A DNA stretch of 64,000 bases from Paenibacillus periandrae (GCF_022458865.1 NZ_JAJNMU010000005.1:124001-188000); one strand, 5' to 3'; shown: positions 1 through 8,826, numbered from the stretch's first letter. Notes: generated by a model from the sequence alone, not told the origin. Numbers and translations are program-made.

Positions 1-193
1 CTGGGATACGCAGCAGCATTTGGCTGAAGCCGTACATCCCGACAATCAGGCCGGCCATTTTATGCGAAGCACCTAGCTCCTCCACATAGGCTGTCAATAT
101 CGGCACACAGGTGTACATCGAAAACCAGAATAATAACGTCACGGCACAAAACAAGGGAATACGGTAAGAGCGTGGGGCAGCTGCCGAAGTCAT
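1..193 (-). CDS. MFS transporter, N-terminal part (cut by window edge)
   Basis: Only the first 64 codons are present; the gene runs off the left edge. The ATG at 193 is preceded by AAGGAG with 5 bases between. The N-terminus is a short polar stretch followed by a membrane helix (LFCAVTLLFWFSMYTCVPIL) and then a loop with a short acidic helix and a second helix containing GMYGFSQMLLRIP, which fits helices 1 and 2 of a major facilitator transporter (drug or sugar efflux type, 12 helices). Substrate cannot be told from this fragment. It is divergent from the DHA2 exporter at 613. Confidence 0.7.
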   Translation of the reverse strand, partial: MTSAAAPRSYRIPLFCAVTLLFWFSMYTCVPILTAYVEELGASHKMAGLIVGMYGFSQMLLRIP

Positions 194-612
194 GCGGTCT
201 CCTTTCGGTAAAGCTATGATCTATTACCTCGAATCATACCTAATATAACCGATGGAAGGAAGAGCTGAAATAATGATCAGTTGGTATGGATAATATTGCA
301 AGTTACGCACGGGTAACTACGAAATGACTACATCATACACTTGGGCAATTACGTATCGGCTGTGAGGGGAATTGGAAAGGATTTGATACAGGAGGCGTGG
401 TATTACGGCGGTGAGATTGCAGAGGACTTTTTCAAATAAGCATCTGTAACCATAGCTGAAAGCAAATTGAATATGGAAATATTTGTAAAATATGTTTAGG
501 GGCGTACTATACCTATACAATAACTCAAAGGAAAGAATAAGTCTATTCTTTTCTCCCATTTTCACGTATATTTTTGAAGTCCGAAAACCACCAAACAAGG
601 AGTGAATCTATT
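194..612. other. Intergenic region between divergent MFS genes
   Basis: About 420 bases without a convincing gene. It is AT-rich and must hold both divergent promoters, but I could not fix a clear -35/-10 pair. A weak inverted repeat (AGTTAC, 5 bases, GTAACT) lies at 301-317 and could be a regulator site. The minus-strand reading frame through 317-598 has no ribosome site and no recognisable family. Confidence 0.4.
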
Positions 613-2163
613 ATGCAAACCGACAAGCGTACTAAGGCTCTAATTACGACCAGCTTATTAATAGGGTTGATTTTATCCTCTCTAGACCAGACGATTGTAT
701 CCACGGCGATGCCCACGATTGTCCAGCAATTAGGAGGCCTTTCCTTATACAGCTGGGTGTTCGCTGTCTACATGCTAGCTTCTACCACAATGATGCCTAT
801 ATACGGAAAGCTGGCTGATGTAATGGGGCGTAAAAAGATATACTTAAGCGGCATGACGCTCTTCCTTCTCGGTTCAGCCTTATGCGGACTTGCAGACACG
901 ATGACGAAATTGATCCTATTCAGAGGCATACAGGGACTCGGGGCAGGTGCATTGCTGCCTATTGCCTTCACCATTATCGCAGATGTATATCCACCTGAAC
1001 GACGCGGAAAATTCATGGGATTGTTTGGCACCGTATTTGCTATGTCCAGCATTGTCGGTCCTACTGTAGGTGGATTGATCGTGGATTTCTTCCACTGGGG
1101 CTGGATCTTTTATTTGAATGTGCCGTTCGGCGCCGCTGCCATGCTCATCCTGTTATTTTCCTTGAAGGAAACGATAAGTACAGAGAAACGGTCTATTGAC
1201 TGGTGGGGGGCGCTTACGCTAAGTGGTGCGGTCATATCCTTATTGCTAATCCCTGTGCTTAGCAGCAATCACCAGAGCCAAGGTTCTATTTCAACAGAAT
1301 TGACCTTCACCATGATCTGGTTATTCGGAATCGGCGCTGTTCTGCTCGCGCTGTTCATATGGATCGAAAGCCGCGCAAAAGAACCTATCATTCCACTCCA
1401 TCTATTTCATATTCGCGCCATCAGCTTCAGTCATATTGCCGGATTTTGCATGAGTGCGGGGATGTTCGGAGCGATTGCCTATATTCCATTGTTTGTACAA
1501 GGAGTCGTAGGCGTAAGCCCATCCATAGCCGGGTATATTTTAACACCGCTAATGCTGTCAGCTGCCATTACCTCCACCTTAAGCGGAAGGTTGATGAGCA
1601 AGGCTTCGTATCGAGCGATTCTCGTTCCCAGTCTGATCCTGATGGCAATCGGCTTCCTGCTGCTGAGTCATATGCATCTGGAAACGACCCGATGGGAGAT
1701 CGTACTGTATATGATTGTAACCGGGCTTGGCATGGGAGCTGTATATCCGGTGCTTGGAACAGCTGCACAAAATGCCGTTGTACCCGCACTGCGCGGAGTT
1801 GCAACATCATCCTCGCAATTTTTCAGATCCATTGGAGGAACCATCGGTGTCAGCGTGCTCGGAGTCCTGCTTACTCAGCAAATGGCTGCAGGATTGAGCA
1901 CATCAAGCACGGCCATGACTGGCACTACTGCGGAACAGCTTCAACATTTTACTGATCCGCAGGTGCTTCTTGACTCCAACTCACGAGCTGCATTACCTGC
2001 TGAAATCCTGCACACACTTCAACAAATATTCAGTGATGCCTTGAGCCTCGTATTTCTTGTTGGTGCCATTATGATCGTTGTCAGCCTCATTGCAAGCATT
2101 CTGATCGGTCCGGCCAGATTGGTTCCGAAGTCGTCCACAACTAAGCACAATTTATCGCAATAG
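613..2163 (+). CDS. DHA2-family MFS multidrug exporter (14 helices, EmrB/QacA type)
   Basis: Proton-coupled drug efflux transporter of the cytoplasmic membrane. The protein of 516 residues starts at the ATG at 613, because AAGGAG at 597-602 lies 10 bases before it; the in-frame ATG at 574 has no such site. Motif D1 near the N-terminus (SSLDQTIVSTAMPTIVQQLG) and motif A after helix 2 (GKLADVMGRKKIYLSG) are the hallmarks of the DHA2 family, and the antiporter motif C region contains GPTVGGLIVDFFHWGWIFY. Length and hydrophobic profile fit 14 helices. The gene is alone on its strand and meets the M23 peptidase gene tail to tail with a 27-base gap. Substrate is not predictable. Confidence 0.9.
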   Translation: MQTDKRTKALITTSLLIGLILSSLDQTIVSTAMPTIVQQLGGLSLYSWVFAVYMLASTTMMPIYGKLADVMGRKKIYLSGMTLFLLGSALCGLADTMTKLILFRGIQGLGAGALLPIAFTIIADVYPPERRGKFMGLFGTVFAMSSIVGPTVGGLIVDFFHWGWIFYLNVPFGAAAMLILLFSLKETISTEKRSIDWWGALTLSGAVISLLLIPVLSSNHQSQGSISTELTFTMIWLFGIGAVLLALFIWIESRAKEPIIPLHLFHIRAISFSHIAGFCMSAGMFGAIAYIPLFVQGVVGVSPSIAGYILTPLMLSAAITSTLSGRLMSKASYRAILVPSLILMAIGFLLLSHMHLETTRWEIVLYMIVTGLGMGAVYPVLGTAAQNAVVPALRGVATSSSQFFRSIGGTIGVSVLGVLLTQQMAAGLSTSSTAMTGTTAEQLQHFTDPQVLLDSNSRAALPAEILHTLQQIFSDALSLVFLVGAIMIVVSLIASILIGPARLVPKSSTTKHNLSQ

Positions 2164-2190
2164 CAGCTGCAATTCATCCCACTATCCGTT

Positions 2191-3612
2191 TCACTGCGGA
2201 GGGTTAGCACCCGGGGCTGGCAGCCAGTGAAATGGAGTTGTATCGAAAAACAAATCCGGATTGACCGGCACATTATGAGCCCAAAATGTGAAATGCAGAT
2301 GCGGACCCGTGGAGAAACCCGTAGTGCCTACAAGTCCGATGATATCCCCTTGCTTTACATGATCTCCAGCCTTCACGCGGAGCTCGGACAAATGCGCATA
2401 TTGCGAAAACAAGCCCATCCCATGGTCGATGTAAATCGAGTTCCCTGTCAAATAGAGCAGCTCCGACAAGGCAACTATGCCATCATTCGTCGCCTTGATC
2501 GGAGTACCCTCTTTGGCTGCGAGATCAAGCGCGCGATGACTGCTATCAAATTTCCCATTCACATAGCGGGTATAGCCATAGGGTGTTGTTAAAATCCCCT
2601 CTATCGGCTTAATAAAGTTCGTGCTGAACAAGAACTCTCCTTGAGACTCACTCCGTGCTTTATCGATTTTCTTCTGATCCTCATCAATACGTTTGGTTTC
2701 CTGCTTCATGGTTTCCATTTGCTTGGTGACCTGCAGGTATTGAGTCTGGAACTTTTTGGCCTTGATGGTTAGCATGCTGTCACCAATCGGATAGCTGCCC
2801 GGCTTGATCGCAAGCGACATCGGCAAATAAGTGAAATAGCCTGCACCGAAGGGCTCCAGCTTATAGGTCTTCCCTTCCCATGTGATTTCTCCCGGCTGTC
2901 CATGCCGTACGAGCACCACATCCCCTGGAGATGCTGTTTCTGGCAGCACTGCCCACTCGGCCTCCATGGCCTTTTGTGCGGTTTCCTGCTCCTTATAGAA
3001 GGCTGACTCTTTCACGGCTGCCTGTATGCGCACGCGCTCCGCCTCCATTTCCTTGGCAATATCCGCTGTCACCTTAGGATGCCAGGTCACACCGCCATCA
3101 ACCGTTACCCACAGCGGCGCCTCTGCATTAGACCCATTCTCCAGCTGCACCCAGCCTACATTGCGGGTCAGGAACTGCGATTTGAACACCTTATAATCTG
3201 CAGCCTGTACATGTATGACAGACGGATTCTGCTCCTTGCCACTCATCCAGCTTACCGTCTCATCACTAACAACAGCGGACTCTGAAGACAACACAGCAAG
3301 AGTAGAAGAATCGGACGCAGACGCCAGCCAATGGACACCGCCATCCTTTGTAGTTACCAGACCATCGGAGTAAAGGGCCCAGCCCTGTGTCAAGTTATCC
3401 ATGTGAAAGTCGAGCAATTCCCGTTTTTTAACCTCAGCTTTGGGGCTGGCCGCCGTAACGGAGCCGCTTGCATCTGGTGCCATGACCGGGAACTGAAACC
3501 ATACTATGACAGCCGCACATACCAATACACTTAATACCCCCAAACCTATTCGATATCGGATCGAGGGCTTCCCGGCGGCACGCTTGTGTACGGCTTTTCT
3601 CTCAAGCTTCAT
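2191..3612 (-). CDS. Membrane-anchored M23 (LytM-type) peptidase with BNR/Asp-box repeats
   Basis: Predicted cell-wall endopeptidase of 473 residues exposed outside the membrane. A basic start is followed by one membrane helix (about residues 22-42). Residues 70-180 carry two Asp-box-like motifs (TTKDGGVHW and VTVDGGVTW), usually seen in BNR/YCF48 beta-propellers. A basic/acidic coiled coil (about 285-320) then leads to a C-terminal M23 domain with the zinc ligands visible: HRALD and, near the end, GPHLHF. All catalytic residues look intact, so it is probably active rather than a degenerate activator. AGGAGAG precedes the ATG. The join of a partial BNR region to an M23 domain is unusual; the first part may be a binding or sensing module. 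Confidence 0.85.
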   Translation of the reverse strand: MKLERKAVHKRAAGKPSIRYRIGLGVLSVLVCAAVIVWFQFPVMAPDASGSVTAASPKAEVKKRELLDFHMDNLTQGWALYSDGLVTTKDGGVHWLASASDSSTLAVLSSESAVVSDETVSWMSGKEQNPSVIHVQAADYKVFKSQFLTRNVGWVQLENGSNAEAPLWVTVDGGVTWHPKVTADIAKEMEAERVRIQAAVKESAFYKEQETAQKAMEAEWAVLPETASPGDVVLVRHGQPGEITWEGKTYKLEPFGAGYFTYLPMSLAIKPGSYPIGDSMLTIKAKKFQTQYLQVTKQMETMKQETKRIDEDQKKIDKARSESQGEFLFSTNFIKPIEGILTTPYGYTRYVNGKFDSSHRALDLAAKEGTPIKATNDGIVALSELLYLTGNSIYIDHGMGLFSQYAHLSELRVKAGDHVKQGDIIGLVGTTGFSTGPHLHFTFWAHNVPVNPDLFFDTTPFHWLPAPGANPPQ

Positions 3613-3810
3613 CTTCGTTATCTCTCCTCACCTGCGGGGAAGGCTATTCACCCGCTGTTTCCGTCTTCTCTTCCTCTATATTACGATATTCCCAATTCGG
3701 TTGCCATGACTTCTTGTACAATCCTCATGAAGAAACAAGCATATGGAAGTCGATTTTGTCAAGTGTTTTTCGCAAAAGCAGTTTCAGCAAGTAAGAAAAA
3801 TGGTTAAAAG

Positions 3811-3829
3811 TTGTATGTATCCAATACAA
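3811..3829. promoter_or_regulatory. Inverted repeat upstream of FAD oxidoreductase
   Basis: TTGTAT, 7 bases, ATACAA. It lies just before a TTGACA hexamer at 3840-3845 that could be the -35 element of the gene at 3889. The half-sites resemble operators of GntR-type regulators, but no regulator gene is adjacent. Confidence 0.3.
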
Positions 3830-3888
3830 TTCCTACCACTTGACAGCTATTATAGATGATGACAATAAAGAAGAGGGGGGGACTTACG

Positions 3889-5145
3889 ATGAAAATCAAT
3901 AATTCCCACATATGGCACAGCGGCAGCCTCTACTGGCCGACAACTTTAACTCATATACCCAGCTATCCGGCTTTACAAGGGCATATCACAACCGAGGTTG
4001 CTATTATTGGGGGCGGCATTACAGGTGCATTATGTGCAGCCGTCCTGGCGAGATCGGGCATTCCGACCGTATTGGTCGAGGGTCAGCGTGTAGCGTCAGG
4101 AAGTACGGCCGCAAATACAGGGCTGCTGCAGTTTTCGAATGATACCATGTTAAGTGAGCTTGCCGATAAAATTGGTGAAACGGACGCTGTCCAGTTTTAT
4201 GGAGAATGCCGCAAAACTTTAACCCGTCTGTACAAGCTCGCGAATGAAATCCCCTACGATACAGGATTTCATGTACGCAGCAGCTTGTACTGTGCCAGTA
4301 CATCCAGCGATGTTCCGCGATTGTTCAAGGAATATTCGATGCTGCGAAAGCACGGCTTTCCTGTCGAATGGGGCTCACCGCATAATACAGGCCACCACCT
4401 GCCGATCCGCAAGCCCGCCGCACTCGTGACACATGGGGATGCAGAAATCAATCCAATCCGATTTGCTCACGGTTTAATTGCCGAGGCTGCACATAAAGGC
4501 GCAAATATCTATGAAAACACCGTAGTAGAGGGCGTCCAACGAATGGGTGACAAGTTCGTGATTACGACTGATTTTGGCGAAATTATCGCCAGTCGTGTTG
4601 TACGCGCCGTCAGCGATGTCCCGGGAATTGAAAGCCCCTCACGCATCAAGCCGATCCTCAAACGCTCCTATGCTCTGGTCACCCCTGCAAATTCACTACC
4701 CGCTTCGTGGCCTTACGATTGTATGATGTGGGAAACTGCCCGTCCCTACTTTTATTTTCGAACCACGCCCGATCGAAGAATTATTGCAGGCGGTATAGAT
4801 GAGAATCAAGCCGATGCGACCAATGATACAGACTACCTGTTTAATCGCACGCTTCGGCTGCTTGAAGAGCTTGGCAGTTTATTCCCTGAGAAACAATGGG
4901 AGGCTGAGCACGCCTGGTACGGGGCCTTCAGCGAATCGGTGGAGGATCTTCCCTTTCTCGGAGAAACTGCCAAGCAGCCTGGAATATTCCATGCCTTCTC
5001 TAGTGGAGGTAATAGCACGGTGTACAGCATGATCGCTGCAGAGATGCTGCGTAACCGCATATTGGGGCAGGAGCATCCCATGCATGCTCTGCTTTCACCG
5101 GAGCGTCCTGCTCAGCCAGACAGCTCAGCCGTCAAAACCGTTTAA
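3889..5145 (+). CDS. FAD-dependent amine/amino-acid oxidoreductase (DAO family)
   Basis: Flavoprotein of 418 residues from the DAO superfamily (glycine oxidase, sarcosine oxidase, OrdL-like). The FAD-binding Rossmann motif is near the N-terminus (EVAIIGGGITGALCAAVLA), with VLVEGQRVASGSTAANTG as the next strand and flavin contact. The C-terminus has the second FAD-binding part (FHAFSSGGNSTVYSMIAAEM). The ATG at 3889 is chosen over 3856 because an AGAGGGGGGGA stretch ends 6-8 bases before it. It oxidises a C-N bond of an amine or amino acid and gives hydrogen peroxide or passes electrons on; the substrate is unknown. It has no iron-sulphur Rieske tail. Single-gene unit. Confidence 0.8.
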   Translation: MKINNSHIWHSGSLYWPTTLTHIPSYPALQGHITTEVAIIGGGITGALCAAVLARSGIPTVLVEGQRVASGSTAANTGLLQFSNDTMLSELADKIGETDAVQFYGECRKTLTRLYKLANEIPYDTGFHVRSSLYCASTSSDVPRLFKEYSMLRKHGFPVEWGSPHNTGHHLPIRKPAALVTHGDAEINPIRFAHGLIAEAAHKGANIYENTVVEGVQRMGDKFVITTDFGEIIASRVVRAVSDVPGIESPSRIKPILKRSYALVTPANSLPASWPYDCMMWETARPYFYFRTTPDRRIIAGGIDENQADATNDTDYLFNRTLRLLEELGSLFPEKQWEAEHAWYGAFSESVEDLPFLGETAKQPGIFHAFSSGGNSTVYSMIAAEMLRNRILGQEHPMHALLSPERPAQPDSSAVKTV

Positions 5146-5407
5146 GCACAGATATGATTTTAACCAAATGTTTGCCGTTTATTCAACCATACATTTGCCG
5201 AAAATCATTTATTAATCATATTACGTTGCGCATGATTAGCAAAGACGGTGGTTCAGCCACAGGGTAAGCCCGAAGGGAGACGACCGCGATAGCGAGTGCA
5301 GCAGCGCCATTCCAACAGATCACTAGTATCGACGGTCCGCCAATGGCAATTCCCCGACAGTCGCACCTGCAGCAAAGCCGAGGACGGCTGACTAAAAAGG
5401 TCAATCT
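5146..5407. other. Non-coding GC-rich stretch, possible dispersed repeat
   Basis: After an AT-rich tail, positions 5230-5395 are noticeably GC-rich and full of short palindromes (for example AGCCG-AGGA-CGGCT near 5374-5390). No ribosome site or family can be assigned to the short minus-strand frames here. The texture differs from the flanking intergenic DNA and resembles the dispersed repeats of some Paenibacillus genomes, but within this window it occurs once. Confidence 0.3.
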
Positions 5408-6739
5408 TTAATCTGAAGCTGCTGCAGGAATCCAACCAGTTAACAGTGCTCCATGCTCCGAATGGTTATCTGCGGCAAGTTCGCCTCCGTGTCGTCTTAC
5501 AATTTTTTGCGATATGGTTAACCCCAGTCCACTGCCGCCAGTTGAACGATTTCTGGATTCTTCACCACGATAGAGAGGTTCAAAACCTCGTTGCAGCTCT
5601 TCCGGGGAGAAGCCCGGTCCTGTATCACGAATCGAAAACCTTACTTTGTCACCATCTTTATAACATTGAACAACAATTTCACCATAGGAGGGGGTATGCC
5701 TGACGGCATTTTCCAAGAGGTTGTTGATGGATCGCTCCAATAAATGCATGTCACCGCAAATGAAGCAACCGTCCGCAGCAGGGTTCGAGATCGAGATGTG
5801 CTTTTGCCGGGCTAGCGGAATGAGACTGTCAATCGACTTTTGGAGTAAAAGTTTAAAGTCAACCGTCTGGTTGTGTAGATTCATCTCCACATAGTCCATC
5901 TTTGTAAATGTAAAAAGGTCCTCTACCAGCCGGTCCAATTGCGCCGATTTTTCCTTACAAACCGCCAGATACTTAGTTATTTTTTCCGGAGATTGTGCAA
6001 TGCCTTGCTCCAGACCATCCAAATAACCTCGTAAGGCAAACAACGGGGTCCGTAAATCATGCGCAACAGCGGCGATGACAAATCGACGTTCTTCCTCTAA
6101 TTCCGCTTGTTTTTGAAAAGATTTTTGAAGCCCCTTCACCATCACTTCGAATCCATCGCGTACTTCTGAGATTTCGGTGATCCTGGACAAAGGCAGCTTT
6201 ACATCCCAATCTCCTGCGGCGATTTGTCTTGCTGCCAAGCTCATCTTTTCGAGAGGCTTAAGAAGGAACCTTCGCATTTCAATACCGATAATAAAGAAAG
6301 CTAGCAATAGTCCAGCAAACATCGAAATCATCTGAATCGTATTTAACTTCGGCAGGTAAATGACGACCTTTCCGATTAAATGACCGTTCTCTATGATGGA
6401 GAACCTTTCGGTTGACGACAAAGCGCCATGGCGCTCCGGATTAGACCGGAAAATATCCTGATCGGACGCAGATAGAATAGCCGCCTCCATCTTCGCTTGC
6501 TGCAACGCTTTATGCAATTGGTTTTGCCAATTCGGATCCCTCCATTGGTCCGGGTTCGTTTCGATCAGATGAATAATTTCGGTCAAATGCCTTTGAAGCA
6601 TCGCATCTTGCAACCCACTATTTGCAAAGCTGAGCGTTTTTGTCTCCATGAAGTGAGCTGTAAGGAAAAAGATCCACGGCACCGTCAGTATGAAGAAAAA
6701 GCTCAGCGCAGTAAACGTACGAATGCGTAATGTTCTCAT
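5408..6739 (-). CDS. Two-component sensor histidine kinase (HAMP, HisKA, HATPase)
   Basis: Membrane sensor kinase of 443 residues, partner of the response regulator that ends one base before its ATG (6741). A first helix (about 10-30), an extracytoplasmic sensor region of roughly 105 residues, a second helix (136-155) and a HAMP linker lead to the phospho-acceptor histidine H227 in AVAHDLRTPL. The N box (NNLLENAVRHTP), G1 box (DTGPGF) and G2 box (GGSGLGLTISQKI) of the ATPase domain are intact. It lies in the same operon as the regulator and points away from the PfpI/DUF2306 cluster, which is its most likely target. The signal is not known; the sensor domain shows no family I recognise. Confidence 0.9.
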   Translation of the reverse strand: MRTLRIRTFTALSFFFILTVPWIFFLTAHFMETKTLSFANSGLQDAMLQRHLTEIIHLIETNPDQWRDPNWQNQLHKALQQAKMEAAILSASDQDIFRSNPERHGALSSTERFSIIENGHLIGKVVIYLPKLNTIQMISMFAGLLLAFFIIGIEMRRFLLKPLEKMSLAARQIAAGDWDVKLPLSRITEISEVRDGFEVMVKGLQKSFQKQAELEEERRFVIAAVAHDLRTPLFALRGYLDGLEQGIAQSPEKITKYLAVCKEKSAQLDRLVEDLFTFTKMDYVEMNLHNQTVDFKLLLQKSIDSLIPLARQKHISISNPAADGCFICGDMHLLERSINNLLENAVRHTPSYGEIVVQCYKDGDKVRFSIRDTGPGFSPEELQRGFEPLYRGEESRNRSTGGSGLGLTISQKIVRRHGGELAADNHSEHGALLTGWIPAAASD

Positions 6740-6740
6740 T

Positions 6741-7427
6741 TTACCCTCCCTCGAAGCGATACCCTACTCCCCAAACGTTGACCAGGAATTGCGGGCGGTT
6801 CGGATCGGATTCGATTTTTTCTCGAAGTCGACCGAGATGCACCCTGATCGTATGCTTATCGCCCACTCCATCCCAAAATTTTGCAAGGATCTGTTCATAT
6901 GAAAAAACATGTCTGGGATGTTCGGCAAACAATCGAAACAACTCATATTCCCTCGGCGTGAGCACGACATTCTTCCCCTCCACCATCACTTCTCTTGTGG
7001 ACAGATTTAGTTTGAGGCGGCCAAAATCCAAGATCCTTTCATCCATTTGCTGCTGAGAAGTGGAACGCCGCAATACAGCTTTGACCCTGGCTATGATCTC
7101 ACCAGGCGAAGCGGTTTTGACGATATAATCATCACCGCCGAGCGTCAGCCCTCGAATCTTATCCACATCATCGCTGCGTGCGCTCAAGAATAGGATAGGG
7201 ACGTTGCTCACCGCCCGGATCCGGCGACATAACTCAAATCCGTTTTGTCCCGGCATCATGATATCAAGAACAATACAATGAACAGAACTGTGCTCAAACA
7301 AGGCCCAGGCTTGAACGGTATCGCAAGCGGTTACAACGTGGAAATTTTCGTATTCTAAAAAGTCTCTCAATAATTCAACGATACTTTGGTCATCGTCTAC
7401 AACCAGTATCGTACTTACTTCGCTCAT
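6741..7427 (-). CDS. OmpR/PhoB-family response regulator
   Basis: DNA-binding regulator of 228 residues. The receiver has the acidic pocket (VVDDDQS) and phospho-acceptor D55 in VLDIMMPGQNG. The conserved lysine K104 is followed by Thr instead of the usual Pro (DDYIVKTASPGE), a small deviation at a cis-peptide site. The C-terminal winged helix contains LTPREYELFRLFAEHPRHVF and the recognition-helix segment KHTIRVHLGRLREKIE. It is the first gene of a two-gene operon with the kinase. The divergent arrangement with the gene at 7786 suggests that it regulates both directions from the shared region 7428-7785. Confidence 0.9.
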   Translation of the reverse strand: MSEVSTILVVDDDQSIVELLRDFLEYENFHVVTACDTVQAWALFEHSSVHCIVLDIMMPGQNGFELCRRIRAVSNVPILFLSARSDDVDKIRGLTLGGDDYIVKTASPGEIIARVKAVLRRSTSQQQMDERILDFGRLKLNLSTREVMVEGKNVVLTPREYELFRLFAEHPRHVFSYEQILAKFWDGVGDKHTIRVHLGRLREKIESDPNRPQFLVNVWGVGYRFEGG

Positions 7428-7511
7428 GAACTATCCCACCTTTGCGTCCTAGTTTATCATTTTTTCTGCAAGGGCGAACGTAATCTCATATTTTGTGATG
7501 AAATGTTTATT

Positions 7512-7560
7512 TTTTTGTTACCTTTTTACATCTTCGTTTGAGAGATTCATTTGTTATGAT
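7512..7560 (+). promoter_or_regulatory. Candidate promoter and response-regulator site for PfpI cluster
   Basis: An extended -10 element (TG, one base, TATGAT at 7555-7560) reads toward the gene at 7786. No good -35 sits 17 bases upstream, as expected for an activator-dependent promoter. Just upstream, two tandem 10-base units (TTTTTGTTAC at 7512-7521 and CTTTTTACAT at 7522-7531) are spaced by one helical turn, the pattern used by OmpR-type regulators. The pairing with the adjacent regulator is inference. Confidence 0.45.
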
Positions 7561-7590
7561 TCTTCTTGAGTACACACGGAGGGCAAATAT

Positions 7591-7670
7591 CGCGGGTAGT
7601 GACTTGTCCCGCGCAGTAACTGATGAAGGGGGTTTTCAATGGGATTGAAACACGGCAGTTTCCCATTTTT
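7591..7670 (+). promoter_or_regulatory. Structured 5' leader with terminator-like stem before PfpI gene
   Basis: If transcription starts near 7567, the leader is about 220 bases. It can form CGCGGG (7591-7596) with CCCGCG (7608-7613). A second stem is AATGG (7638-7642) with CCATT (7663-7667) around GAAAC with GTTTC (7658-7662); T residues follow directly. That second stem could act as a terminator or attenuator. I could not match it to a riboswitch class I know. Confidence 0.4.
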
Positions 7671-7785
7671 TCCATTCGACAATTCCCTGACCCACCCGCA
7701 GGCTCAAGGTTCATTTCTTTTTCGTCATGATACGATCGACCCAGGTTAAGCAACGAGCTGACTTTGGATACGAGGAGGTTTATGG

Positions 7786-8826
7786 ATGTTAATGGTTCAA
7801 ATCGTACTTTTTGACGGCTTCGACCTTCTGGATGCCATTGCACCTTACGAGGTTTTTTGCGCCGCTGCCATGTATGCTGAGAACGCGATAAACGTAGAGT
7901 TCGTCACCGCGGAAGGGCCGAGGTCCGTGGCTAGCGGCATCAACGGATTAAAAATTGAAGCGAGCGGCAGACTGAACCCGGAACGTGCGGACATCATTCT
8001 CGTGCCTGGCGCGTCAGGGGATATAGAAGGAGATGGCCCCGATTCGATCCCGGCTATTCTAACGCGAGCAATGAATACAGAATTGACCGGAATAATCAAA
8101 CAGGCAATCGGGCAAAAGGACATCGTCGTCGCCACGGTTTGCGGCGGTTCCCTGTTGCTGGCCATGGGAGGGCTCATGGAAGGCAGACCTGCGGTAACAC
8201 ATCGTATGGGCATGGATTTACTAGGAGCAACCGGTGCCATTCCCATTCCCGCACGCGTAGTGGACGACGGCAACCTGGTAAGCGGCGGCGGCGTCACTTC
8301 GGGACTCGATGTTGCGCTGTATCTGGTGAAACGCAAGCTTGGACCGCGTATCGCACACGCTGTAGAGCAGTTGTTCGAATATGAACGAAGGGGAACGGTT
8401 TGGCGGAAAAAAGGAATTGCACCTAGCTCTCATCAGGCAATGACAGGTGAAGAGACGAACATCGCGAAGAAACAAGCGGTAATAACTTACGACACTCCAC
8501 ATGACAAAATCACGCAGGCATCTATCTTCAACGGAGATTGGGACACGACAATGGCTACCCCAGTCGGGAAACTGCAGGTCAAGCTCGCTATCTCCACAAG
8601 TAATGGGATGATCCAAGGCCAGGCAACACAAGGGGGTGAGACCGTCGAATTTATGAACCCGCTACTTCAGGGCAACAAGCTGATCTGGTCGCTACATATA
8701 ACGAAGCCCATGCGCTTAAATCTGAAATTCGAAGTTACCGCGGGCGGAAATTACATGACCGGGACCGCCAGGGCCGGCATACTGCCAGCATCCAAATTAA
8801 CAGGCAAGCGGGTTTCCTTGCCCTGA
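7786..8826 (+). CDS. DJ-1/PfpI-family protein with extra C-terminal domain
   Basis: Cytoplasmic protein of 346 residues. Residues 1-215 are a DJ-1/PfpI domain: the N-terminal strand is VQIVLFDGFDLLDAIAPYEV and the nucleophile elbow is ATVCGGSLLLA with the reactive cysteine. Family members are isonitrile hydratases, glyoxalases, chaperone-proteases or the sensor half of GlxA-type regulators; no AraC helix-turn-helix is attached here. Residues 245-346 form a separate, strand-rich domain beginning near GDWDTTMATPVGKLQV that I cannot name. The ATG at 7786 has GAGGAGG at 7772-7778. It is followed after 46 bases by a DUF2306 membrane protein and then by a secreted paralogue, with which it shares long identical stretches. 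Confidence 0.8.
   Translation: MLMVQIVLFDGFDLLDAIAPYEVFCAAAMYAENAINVEFVTAEGPRSVASGINGLKIEASGRLNPERADIILVPGASGDIEGDGPDSIPAILTRAMNTELTGIIKQAIGQKDIVVATVCGGSLLLAMGGLMEGRPAVTHRMGMDLLGATGAIPIPARVVDDGNLVSGGGVTSGLDVALYLVKRKLGPRIAHAVEQLFEYERRGTVWRKKGIAPSSHQAMTGEETNIAKKQAVITYDTPHDKITQASIFNGDWDTTMATPVGKLQVKLAISTSNGMIQGQATQGGETVEFMNPLLQGNKLIWSLHITKPMRLNLKFEVTAGGNYMTGTARAGILPASKLTGKRVSLP

Noticed and set aside
1359..1955. Plus-strand frame of 198 codons inside the DHA2 exporter gene
   Set aside because: It overlaps a clear membrane transporter in another frame, has no ribosome site and codes for a Ser/Arg/Cys-rich sequence typical of a shadow frame.
5216..5435. Short minus-strand frames after the kinase gene
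   Set aside because: No ribosome site and Cys/Arg-rich sequence without a family; treated as non-coding.
7580..7670. Cobalamin or cyclic-di-GMP riboswitch in the PfpI leader
   Set aside because: Single pieces (GGGCAAAT, CCGCGCAGTAACTG) look similar to riboswitch cores, but the other conserved parts and the spacing are missing.
7547..7843. Minus-strand frame of 98 codons in the PfpI leader
   Set aside because: It overlaps the start of the PfpI gene and has no ribosome site; the region is better explained as promoter and leader.
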